Part shown: piece after piece, positions 1 to 9,448 of the stretch
How positions within the stretch are numbered: the first letter of the stretch is position 1
Layout of the letters: every line of letters begins with the position of its first letter
The notes under the pieces: model-generated
Database searches by the model: none
Seen by the model: only the letters and a program-made list of their open reading frames with translations
What the model was told of the DNA's origin: nothing
Position numbers and translations under genes: made by a program
From: Terriglobia bacterium
Lineage (GTDB): Bacteria; Acidobacteriota; Terriglobia; Acidiferrales; UBA7541
Direction of reading: 5' to 3'
Length of the DNA stretch: 64,000 bases
Assembly (NCBI GenBank): GCA_020073485.1
Contig: JAIQFB010000008.1
Coordinates: 62,001 to 126,000, forward strand

Positions 1-336
1 GCCGGAAATGTGGCGGGGACTCTGGTGATTTCCAGCGACGCGTCGATTACCCCGATCACGATCAATCTTTCGGGCGCGGGGCTGCAGCCTGTCCCGCATG
101 CGGTAACCTTGACCTGGGATGCGGCGCCTTCCGTGGCGGGTTATTACGTGTACCGGAGCCCGCTATTCGGCGGGCCGTTCACAAAACTGAATTTTGCGGT
201 GGACACCAGCACGACGTACACCGATCCGACAGCGATGGCCGACGGAACCTACTACTATGTGGTCACCTCGGTCGATGCCACCGGCGTCGAAAGCCTGTAT
301 TCGGATCAAGTGACCGTCGTCGCCCCGGTTCCGTAG
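1..336 (+). CDS. C-terminal end of a choice-of-anchor-D / fibronectin type III surface protein (partial)
   Basis: The reading frame is open from base 1, so the gene begins outside the window and only its last 111 codons are seen. The first part (GTLVISSDASITPITINLSG) matches the end of the choice-of-anchor-D (ASPM/SPD-2/Hydin-like) repeats common in secreted acidobacterial proteins. A fibronectin type III-like module follows (TWDAAPSVAGYYVYRS ... TYYYVVTSVDATG). It is probably an extracellular or cell-surface structural or adhesive protein. No catalytic residues are visible. The product is not linked in function to the hydrogenase genes downstream, from which it is separated by 385 bp. Confidence 0.7.
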   Translation, partial: AGNVAGTLVISSDASITPITINLSGAGLQPVPHAVTLTWDAAPSVAGYYVYRSPLFGGPFTKLNFAVDTSTTYTDPTAMADGTYYYVVTSVDATGVESLYSDQVTVVAPVP

Positions 337-721
337 CTAAGCTTGTCCACGGGCCGTCGGTTCCGGGCGTTGAGCAGGCCTCCTTCGCAGCGGCAATTTC
401 CTCTCATTCCCGTTCCCGGCAATCCATGTTGGCGTGGCATTCCTCCAAGATAACAGCCGGAGCGGTGTCTCGAATTGGAACAATCGGCTTCTTTCGCCGG
501 CGGCGAACCCAGAACTAGCTATCTTCTCGGCAGGGTTTCGGTACAATCGGAAGCATCGGTTGACTCGGGGACCGATCGAAACTGGCCGGACCGGTGAGTT
601 TCGCCCGGGGAAGACAGCTGCATCCTTGATTTTTGGAAAATCCAGGCATGAAAACGATCTCACCGCATCGATCCAATCAAAAAGTGCTTTATAAGGTTGA
701 ATCAGGAAGTGGCGGACCAAG
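337..721. other. 385-bp intergenic region upstream of the group 3b hydrogenase operon
   Basis: I see no gene with plausible coding features here. It must hold the promoter of the hydrogenase operon starting at 722, but unlike the hypC and uptake-hydrogenase promoters it contains no GTGA-N6-TCAC dyad. A TTGACT hexamer lies near 559 but has no convincing -10 partner. Nothing else is recognised. Confidence 0.4.
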
Positions 722-1891
722 ATGCCGGAACACTCCATACTGCAGCGCGCGCATTTTGAGCAATTACTCGGCGCGCTGAAAACACGAGGCTACCGGGTCA
801 TCGGCCCAACCGTCCGCGACGGCGCCATCGTCTATGACGATCTGAATTCGACCGACGATCTGCCCGTGGGATGGACCGACGAACAGGAAGGCGGCACGTA
901 CCGGCTAAAAAGGCGGGGCGATGCGGCGCTGTTCGGTTACGTGGTCGGCCCGCATTCCTGGAAACGATTTCTGCATCCCCCGGCCGTACGCTTGTGGCAG
1001 GCGAACCGGACTGGCAAAAACATCCAGATCGAAGAAGAAAAACACGCGGCACCCAAGATGGCCTTCCTCGGAGTGCGCGCGTGCGAACTGCACGCCATAT
1101 CGATTCAGGACAAAGTTTTCCTCGGCGGATCCTTTGTCGATCCGCTTTACAAAGCGCGGCGCGAAGGCGCATTCCTGGTGGCTGTGAATTGCGGGCAGGC
1201 CGGAAACACATGTTTCTGCGCGTCGATGAATGCAGGACCGAAGGCCGATTTCGGATTTGACCTGGCTCTCACCGAGATCATCGAAGGCTCGGAGCATTAC
1301 TTTCTGGCCGAGGCAGGAACGCCGCTCGGCGAGGAAATCCTTCAGGAACTGGAACACCGGCCCGCGGAAAATATCGAGGTAGAGAAGGCCGGCAGCATTC
1401 ACGAGAAAACGGCGCAGCAGATGGGCCGGACCGTGGACACCACCGGCATCAAGGATCTCCTGTACGCAAACATGGAACACCCGCGCTGGGACGATGTGGC
1501 GTCGCGGTGCCTGGCCTGCAGCAATTGCACGATGGTCTGCCCCACCTGTTTTTGCACCACCGTCGAGGACGTCACCGACCTGAAAGGCGACCACGCCGAG
1601 CGCTGGCAAAAGTGGGACTCGTGTTTCACAGCGGATTTTTCGTACATTCATGGCGGCAGCGTAAGGAGTTCGACAAAAAGCCGTTATCGCCAGTGGATGA
1701 CGCACAAGCTGGCCAGCTGGATCGACCAGTTCGGAAGCTCCGGATGCGTGGGGTGCGGGCGTTGCATCACCTGGTGCCCCGTGGCCATCGATCTTACGGA
1801 AGAAGTCCGCGTGATTCGCGCTACCGACATTCGGACAAAATCCATGGCGAAGGAGACCGACGATGGAAACACTGGAACGAATCCTCGCTGA
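722..1891 (+). CDS. hydB: Group 3b hydrogenase/sulfhydrogenase beta subunit, iron-sulfur protein
   Basis: Cytosolic electron-transfer subunit of a tetrameric NAD(P)-linked [NiFe] hydrogenase (HydB/HyhB; related to AsrA of anaerobic sulfite reductase). The C-terminal third carries two [4Fe-4S] ferredoxin motifs: [14 protein letters not shown] near residues 263-276, and [12 protein letters not shown] near 341-352. The N-terminal part has the family pattern [14 protein letters not shown] and an extra Cys group ([10 protein letters not shown]). It is 389 aa, a normal length for the family. It is first in a tight operon (hydB, cNMP gene, hydG, hydD, hydA) with overlapping ends, so co-translation is likely. 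The family passes electrons between the small-subunit clusters and the flavin subunit. Confidence 0.9.
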   Translation: MPEHSILQRAHFEQLLGALKTRGYRVIGPTVRDGAIVYDDLNSTDDLPVGWTDEQEGGTYRLKRRGDAALFGYVVGPHSWKRFLHPPAVRLWQANRTGKNIQIEEEKHAAPKMAFLGVRACELHAISIQDKVFLGGSFVDPLYKARREGAFLVAVNCGQAGNTCFCASMNAGPKADFGFDLALTEIIEGSEHYFLAEAGTPLGEEILQELEHRPAENIEVEKAGSIHEKTAQQMGRTVDTTGIKDLLYANMEHPRWDDVASRCLACSNCTMVCPTCFCTTVEDVTDLKGDHAERWQKWDSCFTADFSYIHGGSVRSSTKSRYRQWMTHKLASWIDQFGSSGCVGCGRCITWCPVAIDLTEEVRVIRATDIRTKSMAKETDDGNTGTNPR

Positions 1892-2324
1892 ACATCCGTT
1901 TTCGCGCGACCTGCAGAAACCGTACGCCGAACTTCTGGTGGGATGCGCCGCCAATGTGCGGTTTGAAGCCGGCGAATTTCTCTTCCGTGAAGGCGATGAA
2001 GCCAACCAGTTCTATCTGATCCGGCAAGGCATCGTATCGGTCGAAATTTTTGCCGGTCCCTCCGGGCAAACGACCATTACCACCATGGGCGAAGGCGAAG
2101 TACTGGGGTGGTCCTGGCTGTTCCCGCCATACCGTTGGAAATTCGATGCCCGCGCCGTGGAACTGACGCGGGCGATCGCGCTGGATGGAAAATGTTTAAG
2201 AGCCAAGTGCGAGGCGGACCACGATCTGGGTTACGAACTTTTGAAACGCTTCGCCTTGATGGTGGAGCAGAGGCTGGATGCCACGCGGCTGCAGTTGCTG
2301 AATGTCTATGAATCTCATGCCTGA
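1863..2324 (+). CDS. Stand-alone cyclic-nucleotide-binding-domain protein inside the hydrogenase operon
   Basis: A 153-aa protein made of one Crp-type cNMP-binding beta-roll: [20 protein letters not shown], then a [17 protein letters not shown] segment where the phosphate-binding cassette sits, and a terminal helix. There is no helix-turn-helix, so it is not a transcription factor. It overlaps hydB by 29 bp and hydG by 23 bp, which shows it is a true operon member. The expected cassette Arg/Ser (RxS/T pattern) is not obvious, so cAMP binding is uncertain. I infer a regulatory or structural partner of the cytosolic hydrogenase, possibly an allosteric sensor. No membrane segment or signal peptide. 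Confidence 0.85.
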   Translation: METLERILAEHPFSRDLQKPYAELLVGCAANVRFEAGEFLFREGDEANQFYLIRQGIVSVEIFAGPSGQTTITTMGEGEVLGWSWLFPPYRWKFDARAVELTRAIALDGKCLRAKCEADHDLGYELLKRFALMVEQRLDATRLQLLNVYESHA

Positions 2325-3171
2325 GAACGAAGTGATGCCCGCCGCTCCTCACCCCATGGCGCCACTGCCCTTCCGCGTGCAACGGGTGCGCCGCGAGACA
2401 CGCGATACATTCACGCTGGAGCTTCAGTCCGCAAACGGCGCCGGCCGCCCTTCCTTTCTCGCCGGACAATTCAACATGGTGTATGTGTTCGGCGCGGGAG
2501 AAGTTCCCATGTCCATCACGGGCGACCCCGCCGATCAAGACACGATCATCCACACCACACGAAGCGTCGGCATGGTTTCGCAAGCCATCTGCAAGCTTAA
2601 AAGCGGGGACATGGTTGGCCTTCGTGGCCCCTTCGGCACTCCCTGGCCGGTGGAAGAAGCCGCTGGAAAAGACGTGGTCGTTGTCGCGGGCGGCATTGGA
2701 CTGGCGCCGCTGCGGCCAGTCGTCTACCAACTGCTTGCGGATCGGGCGAAATTCGGCAAGGTGGTCTTGATTTACGGCACGCGCACTCCGGCCGATATTC
2801 TCTATCAAAAAGAGCTCGCGAAGTGGCGATCGCGCCTGGATTTCCGTGTCGCGGTCACTGTCGATCGCGCTCCGGCCGCATGGCGAGGCTCCGTGGGCGT
2901 TGTCACTACGCTGATTCCCAAAGTTTCCTTTGATCCCCAACGAACCGTCGCCATGGTCTGCGGGCCCGAGGTGATGATGCGGTTTGTGGCGCGCGAACTG
3001 GAAGCTCGCGGGGTGGAGAAAAACCGGATTTACATCTCCATGGAGAGAAACATGAAGTGCGCGGTCGGCTTTTGCGGCCACTGCCAGTTGGGCCCGCAAT
3101 TTATCTGCAAGGACGGCGCGGTATTCCGGTACGACCGGATCAGGCCGCTGCTGGGGATACGCGAGCTGTAA
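2302..3171 (+). CDS. hydG: Group 3b hydrogenase gamma subunit, FAD/NAD(P)-binding oxidoreductase
   Basis: A 289-aa ferredoxin-NADP reductase-like flavoprotein (HydG/HyhG, AsrB/PyrK relatives). The N-terminal FAD barrel includes [21 protein letters not shown]. The NAD(P) Rossmann part begins at [17 protein letters not shown], with the CGPEVMM motif later. The C-terminus has a CxxxxCGHC...C pattern (residues near 252-270) for a [2Fe-2S] cluster. It exchanges electrons with NAD(P)(H). It starts inside the cNMP gene (overlap 23 bp) and ends 1 bp before hydD. Confidence 0.9.
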   Translation: MSMNLMPENEVMPAAPHPMAPLPFRVQRVRRETRDTFTLELQSANGAGRPSFLAGQFNMVYVFGAGEVPMSITGDPADQDTIIHTTRSVGMVSQAICKLKSGDMVGLRGPFGTPWPVEEAAGKDVVVVAGGIGLAPLRPVVYQLLADRAKFGKVVLIYGTRTPADILYQKELAKWRSRLDFRVAVTVDRAPAAWRGSVGVVTTLIPKVSFDPQRTVAMVCGPEVMMRFVARELEARGVEKNRIYISMERNMKCAVGFCGHCQLGPQFICKDGAVFRYDRIRPLLGIREL

Positions 3172-3172
3172 A

Positions 3173-3982
3173 ATGAAGCGAATCAGGAAGCCAAAACTCG
3201 CCGTCTGGAAATTCGCCTCCTGCGACGGCTGCCAGCTCAGCCTGCTCGATTGCGAGGACGAGCTGTTGGCCGTGGCCGGCAAAATTGAAATTGCGAATTT
3301 TCCTGAAGCGTCGAGCAAAATCGTGAAGGGCCCGTACGATTTGTCGCTGGTCGAGGGTTCGATTACCACGCCCCACGATGAAATTCGCATTCACGAGGTA
3401 AGACGCGCTTCGAAATTTCTGGTCACCATAGGCGCGTGCGCCACGGCCGGGGGGATTCAGGCCCTGCGGAATTTCAAGGACGTGAAGGAATTTATTTCCA
3501 TCGTCTACGCTCATCCGGAATACATCTCCACGCTCAACAAATCGACGCCAATTGCCGACCACGTGAAGGTGGATTTCGAGCTGCGCGGGTGCCCTATCAA
3601 TAAGGACCAACTCCTCGAAGTGATCCGCGCGTATTTGCACGGCAGCAAGCCCAATACTCCCGCTTATAGCGTGTGCATGGAGTGCAAACGGTGCGGGACG
3701 GTTTGCGTGATGGTCGCACACGGCACGCCGTGCCTTGGGCCCATCACCCATGACGGGTGCGGCGCGATTTGCCCGTCCTACAACCGGGGCTGCTACGGAT
3801 GCTTCGGCCCCAAGGAAACGCCCAACACGGATTCGCTGGCCGCGCGGTTCAGCGAGTTGGGCGCGACCAATCAGGACATCGTGCAGGTTCTCCGGAATTT
3901 CAACGCCTGGGCAGAACCATTCCGCCGGGAAAGCGAGGCCCATGAAAAAAAAGTCCGCAAAAACAAGGACAATTCGCGTTGA
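3173..3982 (+). CDS. hydD: Group 3b hydrogenase delta (small) subunit
   Basis: A 269-aa small subunit of a cytosolic [NiFe] hydrogenase. The N-terminal proximal-cluster motif CDGC is at residues 17-20, followed by GACATAGG and RGCPINKDQ. The C-terminal region is rich in cysteine ([11 protein letters not shown], then [11 protein letters not shown], then GCYGCFGP) for further [4Fe-4S] clusters. There is no Tat signal, in keeping with a cytosolic enzyme. Its 3' end overlaps the large-subunit gene by 41 bp. Confidence 0.92.
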   Translation: MKRIRKPKLAVWKFASCDGCQLSLLDCEDELLAVAGKIEIANFPEASSKIVKGPYDLSLVEGSITTPHDEIRIHEVRRASKFLVTIGACATAGGIQALRNFKDVKEFISIVYAHPEYISTLNKSTPIADHVKVDFELRGCPINKDQLLEVIRAYLHGSKPNTPAYSVCMECKRCGTVCVMVAHGTPCLGPITHDGCGAICPSYNRGCYGCFGPKETPNTDSLAARFSELGATNQDIVQVLRNFNAWAEPFRRESEAHEKKVRKNKDNSR

Positions 3983-5246
3983 CGCCCTGACCCGCGTGGA
4001 GGGCGAAGGCGGGCTCCACGTGAAGATCCGGGACGGCAAGGTAATCGACGTGAAACTCAAGATTTTCGAGCCGCCCCGTTTTTTTGAGGCCCTGTTGCGC
4101 GGCCGCAACTGCGAGGAAGCGGCGGGGATCACCTCGCGCATCTGCGGCATCTGCCCGATCGCATACCAGATGAGCACGGTCCATGCGGTCGAGGACGCGC
4201 TCGGCGTGAGGGTGGATGGGCAGTTGCGCGCCCTCCGGCGGCTCATCTATTGCGGCGAGTGGATCGAAAGCCACGCCTTGCACGTATACCTGCTGCATGC
4301 TCCCGATTTCCTGGACTATGACGACGCCATTCAGATGGCGCAAGAACACCCAGAACTCCTGCAGCGCGGCTTGAAACTGAAAAAAGCGGGAAACGAAATC
4401 ATCCGCTTTCTCGGCGGACGCGAGATTCATCCGATCAACATCCGTGTCGGCGGATTTTATAAAGCGCCGTCGAGGAAATCTCTGTTGGCACTCGAGGAGC
4501 AATTGAAGTGGGCCCGCGAGGCGGCCCTGGAAACGGTCCGCTGGACTGCGGGTTTGCCCTTCCCGGAATTCGAGCAGGATTTCCTGTTTGTCGCCCTGCG
4601 CCATGAAACGGAATATCCGTTCAATGAAGGCCGCATCGTTTCCAACCGGGGGCTGGACATCCCCGTACGCGACTATGAGCAGCTTTTTTCGGAAGAGCAT
4701 GTGGAGCATTCCACCGCGCTGCATTCTTCGCTCAAGGACCATGACTCCTACTTTGTGGGCCCGCTGGCTCGCTACAACCTGAACTTTGACCGGCTGTCCC
4801 CGATGGCCCGGGAAGCGGCGCTGGCTGCCGGATTGCGCGCCGTTTGTAGGAATCCATTCCAAAGCATCGTGGTCCGAAGCGTGGAAATCTTGTATGCGTG
4901 CGACGAAGCCCTGCGGATCATCGAGGAGTACGAGATGCCGGAGAAGCCGGCCGTGGATTTTGTCATGAAAGCAGGCACGGGAACCTCATGTACGGAAGCG
5001 CCGCGCGGAATTTTGTATCATCGCTTCCGCTTCGACGATCATGGCGCCATTCTGGACGCAAAAATCGTTCCGCCCACTTCGCAAAACCAGAAAGCCATCG
5101 AAAGCGATCTGCTGCAATTCGTTCCCAGGAATATTTCCCTTCCTGAAGAAGAGCTCCGGCGAAGGTGCGAGCAGGTGGTCCGCAATTATGACCCGTGCAT
5201 ATCCTGTTCGACTCATTTCCTCAAGCTGCATGTGGAACACGTGTAG
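3942..5246 (+). CDS. hydA: Group 3b hydrogenase alpha (large, NiFe catalytic) subunit
   Basis: A 434-aa catalytic subunit. The L1 motif [13 protein letters not shown] places the Ni ligands at C68 and C71; the L2 motif DPCISCSTH at the C-terminus gives C419 and C422. The nine residues after H425 should be removed by the maturation protease encoded 3 bp downstream. The ATG at 3942 is chosen because [20 protein letters not shown] gives the normal family N-terminus; the frame is open further upstream but that part is antisense-like padding inside hydD. Sequence style (RICGICP plus this gene order) supports group 3b, which reversibly links H2 and NAD(P)H. Confidence 0.92.
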   Translation: MKKKSAKTRTIRVDALTRVEGEGGLHVKIRDGKVIDVKLKIFEPPRFFEALLRGRNCEEAAGITSRICGICPIAYQMSTVHAVEDALGVRVDGQLRALRRLIYCGEWIESHALHVYLLHAPDFLDYDDAIQMAQEHPELLQRGLKLKKAGNEIIRFLGGREIHPINIRVGGFYKAPSRKSLLALEEQLKWAREAALETVRWTAGLPFPEFEQDFLFVALRHETEYPFNEGRIVSNRGLDIPVRDYEQLFSEEHVEHSTALHSSLKDHDSYFVGPLARYNLNFDRLSPMAREAALAAGLRAVCRNPFQSIVVRSVEILYACDEALRIIEEYEMPEKPAVDFVMKAGTGTSCTEAPRGILYHRFRFDDHGAILDAKIVPPTSQNQKAIESDLLQFVPRNISLPEEELRRRCEQVVRNYDPCISCSTHFLKLHVEHV

Positions 5247-5249
5247 ATT

Positions 5250-5837
5250 ATGGATGCGATGCCAAAGAATTCGGCGCGAGCTGGAAAAGGTACGCAGAGT
5301 TCAGACGGCTCGCCGAAGCCGGCAGCCCATTCCGCGGTGCTCGTCATCGGTCTGGGCAATCCGTTCCGTGGAGACGACTCGGTCGGGAGAATTGTCGCGG
5401 CTCGCGTAAGACGCAGAAATCGTCCACACCTTCGAGTGGCGGAAAGTTCCGGCGAAGGCGCGGACCTGCTGGAGTTGTGGGCGGACTCGGGCGCCGTCAT
5501 CGTTGTGGATGCGGTCGAATCAGGCGGCAAAACGGGGATGGTTCACCGATTTGAGGCGAGCCAACGAGCCTTGCCGGTTCGATTTAGCAACAGTTCGACG
5601 CACGCCTTTGGCCTTGGCGAGGCGGTGGAAATGGCGCGCGCCCTGAACCAGCTTCCGCAGCGCCTGATTGTTTTCGGGATCGAGGGAAGGCGATTCGATG
5701 TGGGAAGCAAACTTTCGGCCGAGGTGAAGAAAGCCGTTCCGCATGTGGTTGAATGTGTGGTTGAAGAGGCGCGCAGACTTTTGGCGCCACAGGTCCCGGG
5801 AAGTCCGGGCTCATCCACTTCAGCCTGTGGGGCTTAG
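5250..5837 (+). CDS. Hydrogenase maturation protease (HycI/HybD family) for the 3b enzyme
   Basis: A 195-aa endopeptidase of the M52 family. It shows the N-terminal GLGNPFRGDDSVG motif, VDAVESGG, and STHAFGLGEAV with the expected metal-binding Asp and His. It is 3 bp downstream of hydA and probably trims that subunit's C-terminal tail after nickel insertion. It is longer at both ends than the core family. Its last codons run into a CTTCAGCCTGTGGGG half-repeat near 5820, so the final residues may derive from a dispersed repeat. Confidence 0.88.
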   Translation: MDAMPKNSARAGKGTQSSDGSPKPAAHSAVLVIGLGNPFRGDDSVGRIVAARVRRRNRPHLRVAESSGEGADLLELWADSGAVIVVDAVESGGKTGMVHRFEASQRALPVRFSNSSTHAFGLGEAVEMARALNQLPQRLIVFGIEGRRFDVGSKLSAEVKKAVPHVVECVVEEARRLLAPQVPGSPGSSTSACGA

Positions 5838-5876
5838 TCGCCGGCAGAAGCGCGGTTTGCGCCGTCACAATTTTGA

Positions 5877-5918
5877 GTGACATGCGTCACAGACGCGATG
5901 CCACCCTGGCCGGACACT
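5877..5918 (+). promoter_or_regulatory. Crp/Fnr-type dyad and putative class II promoter of the hyp operon
   Basis: Perfect dyad GTGA-CATGCG-TCAC at 5877-5890. A GACACT hexamer lies at 5913-5918, centred 32 bp from the dyad centre, as expected when an activator sits at -41.5. The hypC start is at 5971, with AGGAGA just upstream as ribosome-binding site. The same dyad occurs at three other promoter regions in this window. Confidence 0.6.
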
Positions 5919-5970
5919 CACCCTCAAGGCAAACTCGCAGGGATCTCGGCCTGAGTTCAGGAGAACTTCC

Positions 5971-6231
5971 ATGTGCCTCGCTATTCCGGGCAAGATTTTA
6001 ACGGCTGAAAACCGCAACGGTGTTCGCGTCGGGCGCGTTCAATTCGGCGGCATTACGCGCGATACCTGCCTGGATTTTGTTCCGGAAGCGGAGGTGGGCG
6101 ACTACGTGATTGTCCACGTGGGCTTCGCGATAAGCCGGGTCGACGCCGAAGAGGCCGAAAAAAGTTACGAATTGCTTGAATCCATGGGTTTGCTTCAAGA
6201 AGAATTGGGACCCGAGACGGAAAACTCATGA
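5971..6231 (+). CDS. hypC: Hydrogenase assembly chaperone HypC
   Basis: An 86-aa protein starting MCLAIPGKI; Cys2 is the residue that carries the Fe(CN)2CO moiety with HypD and delivers it to the large subunit. The [27 protein letters not shown] stretch is the usual OB-fold core (broken here only for length: [11 protein letters not shown] then [10 protein letters not shown]). RBS AGGAGAACTTCC precedes the ATG. It is first in the run hypC-D-E-A-B-F and lies 134 bp after the protease, with its own dyad promoter. Confidence 0.95.
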   Translation: MCLAIPGKILTAENRNGVRVGRVQFGGITRDTCLDFVPEAEVGDYVIVHVGFAISRVDAEEAEKSYELLESMGLLQEELGPETENS

Positions 6232-6241
6232 TGGGGCGGCA

Positions 6242-7351
6242 GTGAAGTACATTGACGAATATCGCAACGGAGCCATCGCTCGCGGGCTGGCGGCGGAAAT
6301 TGCGCGCCGCGCAACGCGCCCCTGGGTCCTGATGGAAATCTGCGGCGGGCAAACGCACACGCTGATGCGTTTCGGTATCGACGAAATGCTGCCCGCGGGC
6401 ATCGAGATGGTTCACGGCCCCGGATGCCCGGTCTGCGTGACCTCGCTGGAAACGATCGACAAGGCGATCGAGATCGCGTCGCGCCCGAACGTCACGCTCG
6501 TCTCCTACGGCGACATGCTGCGCGTGCCGGGATCGCGCACGGATCTGTTCCACGTGCGCGCGAATGGAGGCGACGTGCGGATCGTCTACTCTCCCACCGA
6601 GGCCCTGAAAATCGCGCGCGCCAACCCGGATCGAAACGTCGTGTTTTTCGCCGTCGGATTCGAGACCACGGCTCCCGCCAATGCCATGGCCGTGTGGCTG
6701 GCGAAACGCGAAGGGCTCCACAATTTCTCGATGCTGGCGTCGCATGTGCTTGTGCCGCCTGCCATGCGCGCCCTGTTAAGCTCGCCGCGCAATCGCGTGC
6801 AGGGATTCATTGGACCGGGCCACGTTTGCACCGTCATGGGCTATCACGAATACGAGGAGCTTATCCGGGAATTCCGCGTGCCCATCGTCGTTGGCGGATT
6901 CGAGCCGGTGGATCTGCTGGAAGCCATTCTGATGCTGGTGACGCAACTCGAGCAGGGCCGCGCGGAAGTGGAAAACCAATATGTCCGCTCCGTTTCCTAC
7001 GAAGGAAATCTGCCCGCACAGAAGATCCTTTCCGAAGTATTTGAAGTCTGCGACCGGAAATGGCGCGGTATCGGCGGAATCCCGGAGAGCGGGCTAAATA
7101 TTCGCGCGGCGTACGCGGATTTTGACGCCGACAAGATTTTCCAGACGGAAACACTGACGGCTGACGAATCGCCGGATTGCATAAGCGCCGAGGTGCTGCA
7201 AGGATTGAAGAAGCCGGTGGACTGCGCTGCTTTTGGCGTGCGCTGCACGCCGGAAAATCCTCTGGGCGCGCCGATGGTTTCGTCCGAAGGAGCGTGCGCC
7301 GCCTATTATCGCTACCGGCGTCACGCGGTGGCGGAACCCGGGGGCCGGTGA
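6242..7351 (+). CDS. hypD: Hydrogenase formation protein HypD
   Basis: A 369-aa Fe-S protein that forms the Fe(CN)2CO unit with HypC/HypE. Visible motifs are [21 protein letters not shown] and, near the C-terminus, the cysteine-bearing [18 protein letters not shown] chose the GTG at 6242 (KYIDEYRNG follows) because it gives the family N-terminus 10 bp after hypC; the frame is open upstream but the added residues overlap hypC and are unlike HypD. It ends in an ATGA overlap with hypE. Confidence 0.93.
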   Translation: MKYIDEYRNGAIARGLAAEIARRATRPWVLMEICGGQTHTLMRFGIDEMLPAGIEMVHGPGCPVCVTSLETIDKAIEIASRPNVTLVSYGDMLRVPGSRTDLFHVRANGGDVRIVYSPTEALKIARANPDRNVVFFAVGFETTAPANAMAVWLAKREGLHNFSMLASHVLVPPAMRALLSSPRNRVQGFIGPGHVCTVMGYHEYEELIREFRVPIVVGGFEPVDLLEAILMLVTQLEQGRAEVENQYVRSVSYEGNLPAQKILSEVFEVCDRKWRGIGGIPESGLNIRAAYADFDADKIFQTETLTADESPDCISAEVLQGLKKPVDCAAFGVRCTPENPLGAPMVSSEGACAAYYRYRRHAVAEPGGR

Positions 7352-8412
7352 TGGCGGAAGAAATAAAACTCGAAGCCGGATTCATGTGCCCCGTGCCCAT
7401 CGCGGCGCGCGACGCTGTGCTGCTCGGCCACGGCAGCGGCGGCAAGATGAGCGCCGACCTGCTACGCGACCTTCTCCTTCCCGCTTTCCAAAATCCGTTT
7501 CTCGCGCGTCAAGACGATCAGGCAATCGTGGACATTAACGGCCTGCGCCTGGCATTTACGACGGATTCTTTCGTGGTGAAGCCCTTGTTCTTTCCGGGGG
7601 GCGACATCGGATCTCTGGCCGTGAACGGGACGGTCAACGATCTCGCCATGGGTGGCGCGACGCCTCTTTTCCTCAGCCTGGCATTCATTCTGGAAGAAGG
7701 CCTTCCGATGGATGTGCTGCGCAAAGTCATTGAGTCGGTCAGCATCGCAGCGGCTCGCGCGGGGGTCCAGGTCGTCACTGGCGACACGAAAGTGGTGGAA
7801 AAAGGCAGCGGCGACGGATTGTTTGTGAACACGTCCGGAATTGGCCTCGTCCCCGACGGAGTGCGGCTTTCCGCCAACCAAGCGCAGCCCGGAGATTGCG
7901 TGATTCTCAGCGGCTCGGTCGGGGATCACGGAATCACAATTCTTTCCCAGCGCGAGGGATTGGCGTTTGAAAGCCCGATTGAGAGCGACACCGCGGCGCT
8001 GCACACTCTGGTGGCCGAGATGCTGCGCGCGACGAGCGAAATTCGCTGCCTGCGCGATCCGACGCGCGGCGGCCTGTCGAGTTCATTGAACGAAATTGCC
8101 GCGTGTTCTGGCGTGGGAATCGAATTGCGGGAGAGCGCGATTCCGATCCGCGAGGAAGTGCAAGGCGCGTGCGAGATGCTGGGGCTCGATCCGATGTATG
8201 TGGCCAATGAAGGGAAATTGGTCGCCATCGTTAGCCTTGCCTCCGCTGAGCCTTTGGTCGAAACGATGCGCCGGAACCCGCTGGGCCGCGACGCGCAGAT
8301 CGTCGGCACAGTTACTGCCGCGCATCCCGGGATGGTAACCATGCGCACACGGCTGGGCACTTCGCGAATCGTGGACTTATTGACCGGAGATCAACTGCCT
8401 CGAATCTGCTAG
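7351..8412 (+). CDS. hypE: Carbamoyl-dehydratase HypE
   Basis: A 353-aa PurM-like ATP-dependent enzyme that converts the carbamoyl group on its C-terminal cysteine to thiocyanate for the CN ligands. It shows LLGHGSGGKMSADL near the N-terminus, GTVNDLAMGGATP, DPTRGGLSSSLNEIA, and ends in PRIC with the modified terminal cysteine intact. The start ATG overlaps the hypD stop (ATGA), so translation is coupled. Confidence 0.95.
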   Translation: MAEEIKLEAGFMCPVPIAARDAVLLGHGSGGKMSADLLRDLLLPAFQNPFLARQDDQAIVDINGLRLAFTTDSFVVKPLFFPGGDIGSLAVNGTVNDLAMGGATPLFLSLAFILEEGLPMDVLRKVIESVSIAAARAGVQVVTGDTKVVEKGSGDGLFVNTSGIGLVPDGVRLSANQAQPGDCVILSGSVGDHGITILSQREGLAFESPIESDTAALHTLVAEMLRATSEIRCLRDPTRGGLSSSLNEIAACSGVGIELRESAIPIREEVQGACEMLGLDPMYVANEGKLVAIVSLASAEPLVETMRRNPLGRDAQIVGTVTAAHPGMVTMRTRLGTSRIVDLLTGDQLPRIC

Positions 8413-8420
8413 GACTTTCG

Positions 8421-8786
8421 ATGCACGAAATGGGAATTGCCAATTCGATCTTGGAAGCGGTCCGCACCGAAGCCCGGCGATTTCCGGACGGCCACATTTG
8501 TAAAGTGGGCGTGCGCATTGGAGAGCTCGCCGGCGTTGACCCCGACTCGATGAGTTTTTGTTTCGAGGCCCTGGTGCGCGAGACGGACCTCGAGCCTCTG
8601 GCGATTGACATCGAATATTGCTCGCGGCGCCATCAGTGCCGGGCGTGCCAGACCATTTTTCCAGCGCCGATGGAAGGGGCGCAATGCCCTGCCTGCGGCG
8701 GGATGGACTCCGTGTTCGTTGCGGGCGATGAATTGGAACTTTCCTATTTGGAGGTCGAAGATGGAACGAGTACCTCTGGAACGTAA
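8421..8786 (+). CDS. hypA: Nickel insertion protein HypA
   Basis: A 121-aa metallochaperone starting MHEMGIA with the Ni-binding His2. The zinc-binding pairs CRAC and CPAC lie near residues 74 and 92. It works with HypB to deliver nickel to hydrogenase large subunits. It overlaps hypB by 26 bp. Confidence 0.95.
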   Translation: MHEMGIANSILEAVRTEARRFPDGHICKVGVRIGELAGVDPDSMSFCFEALVRETDLEPLAIDIEYCSRRHQCRACQTIFPAPMEGAQCPACGGMDSVFVAGDELELSYLEVEDGTSTSGT

Positions 8787-9447
8787 AGTCCTGAACGAAA
8801 ATGGGCGCATTGCGGAAGAGCTGCGGGCGCGCTTCGCGGAACATGGCGTCCTCTGCTTGAATCTGATCAGTTCGCCGGGTTCGGGCAAAACCACGCTACT
8901 TGAGCGCACGCTCGAAAGCTTTGCTCCCGGCGAACGTGTCGCCGTCCTGACCGGCGACATTCAAACCGACAACGACGCGCAACGGCTGGCGCGTTTCGGC
9001 TTTCCCGTCAAGCAGATCACCACGGGAGGAACGTGCCATCTCGACGCGCGCATGATCGAGAAGGCGCTCGCCGACTGGCGGCTGGAGGACATCGACCTGT
9101 TGTTCATCGAGAATGTGGGGAATCTGGTTTGCCCGTCCAGCTATGACCTGGGGGAAGCCGCGAAAATCGTGGTCCTGAGCGTCACCGAAGGCGAGGAAAA
9201 ACCGCTGAAATACCCTTCTATTTTTTTTAAATCCGAATTGATGATCCTGAACAAAATTGATTTGCTCCCGTACGTGCCTTTTCAGATTGCACTCGCGGAA
9301 GAGAATGCGCGACGGATTCATGCCGGAATCGACATTGTCCGGGTCAGTTGCCTCAACAAAGACGGCTTGAACGAATGGCTCGATTGGTTGAGCCGGAAAC
9401 GCGCGGCAGCACGGGCGGCAGCGACTTCGGCGGCAATTCAAACGTGA
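8761..9447 (+). CDS. hypB: Nickel-binding GTPase HypB
   Basis: A 228-aa SIMIBI GTPase: P-loop SSPGSGKTTLLE, TGDIQTDNDAQRL, the metal site GGTCHLDARMI, IENVGNLVCPSSYDLGE, and guanine-specificity NKID. It lacks a histidine-rich N-terminus, so it is the insertion rather than nickel-storage form. The ATG at 8761 is chosen as it gives the family N-terminus within the hypA overlap. Confidence 0.95.
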   Translation: MERVPLERKVLNENGRIAEELRARFAEHGVLCLNLISSPGSGKTTLLERTLESFAPGERVAVLTGDIQTDNDAQRLARFGFPVKQITTGGTCHLDARMIEKALADWRLEDIDLLFIENVGNLVCPSSYDLGEAAKIVVLSVTEGEEKPLKYPSIFFKSELMILNKIDLLPYVPFQIALAEENARRIHAGIDIVRVSCLNKDGLNEWLDWLSRKRAAARAAATSAAIQT

Positions 9448-9448
9448 C

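Noticed and set aside
626-645. TTGAT...ATCCA near 626 as an Fnr box before the 3b operon
   Set aside because: Spacing and second half do not fit the Fnr consensus or the GTGA-N6-TCAC dyad.
798-2005. Long antisense reading frames across hydB and many other genes
   Set aside because: They are shadows from GC-rich codon bias; no family motifs or ribosome-binding sites.
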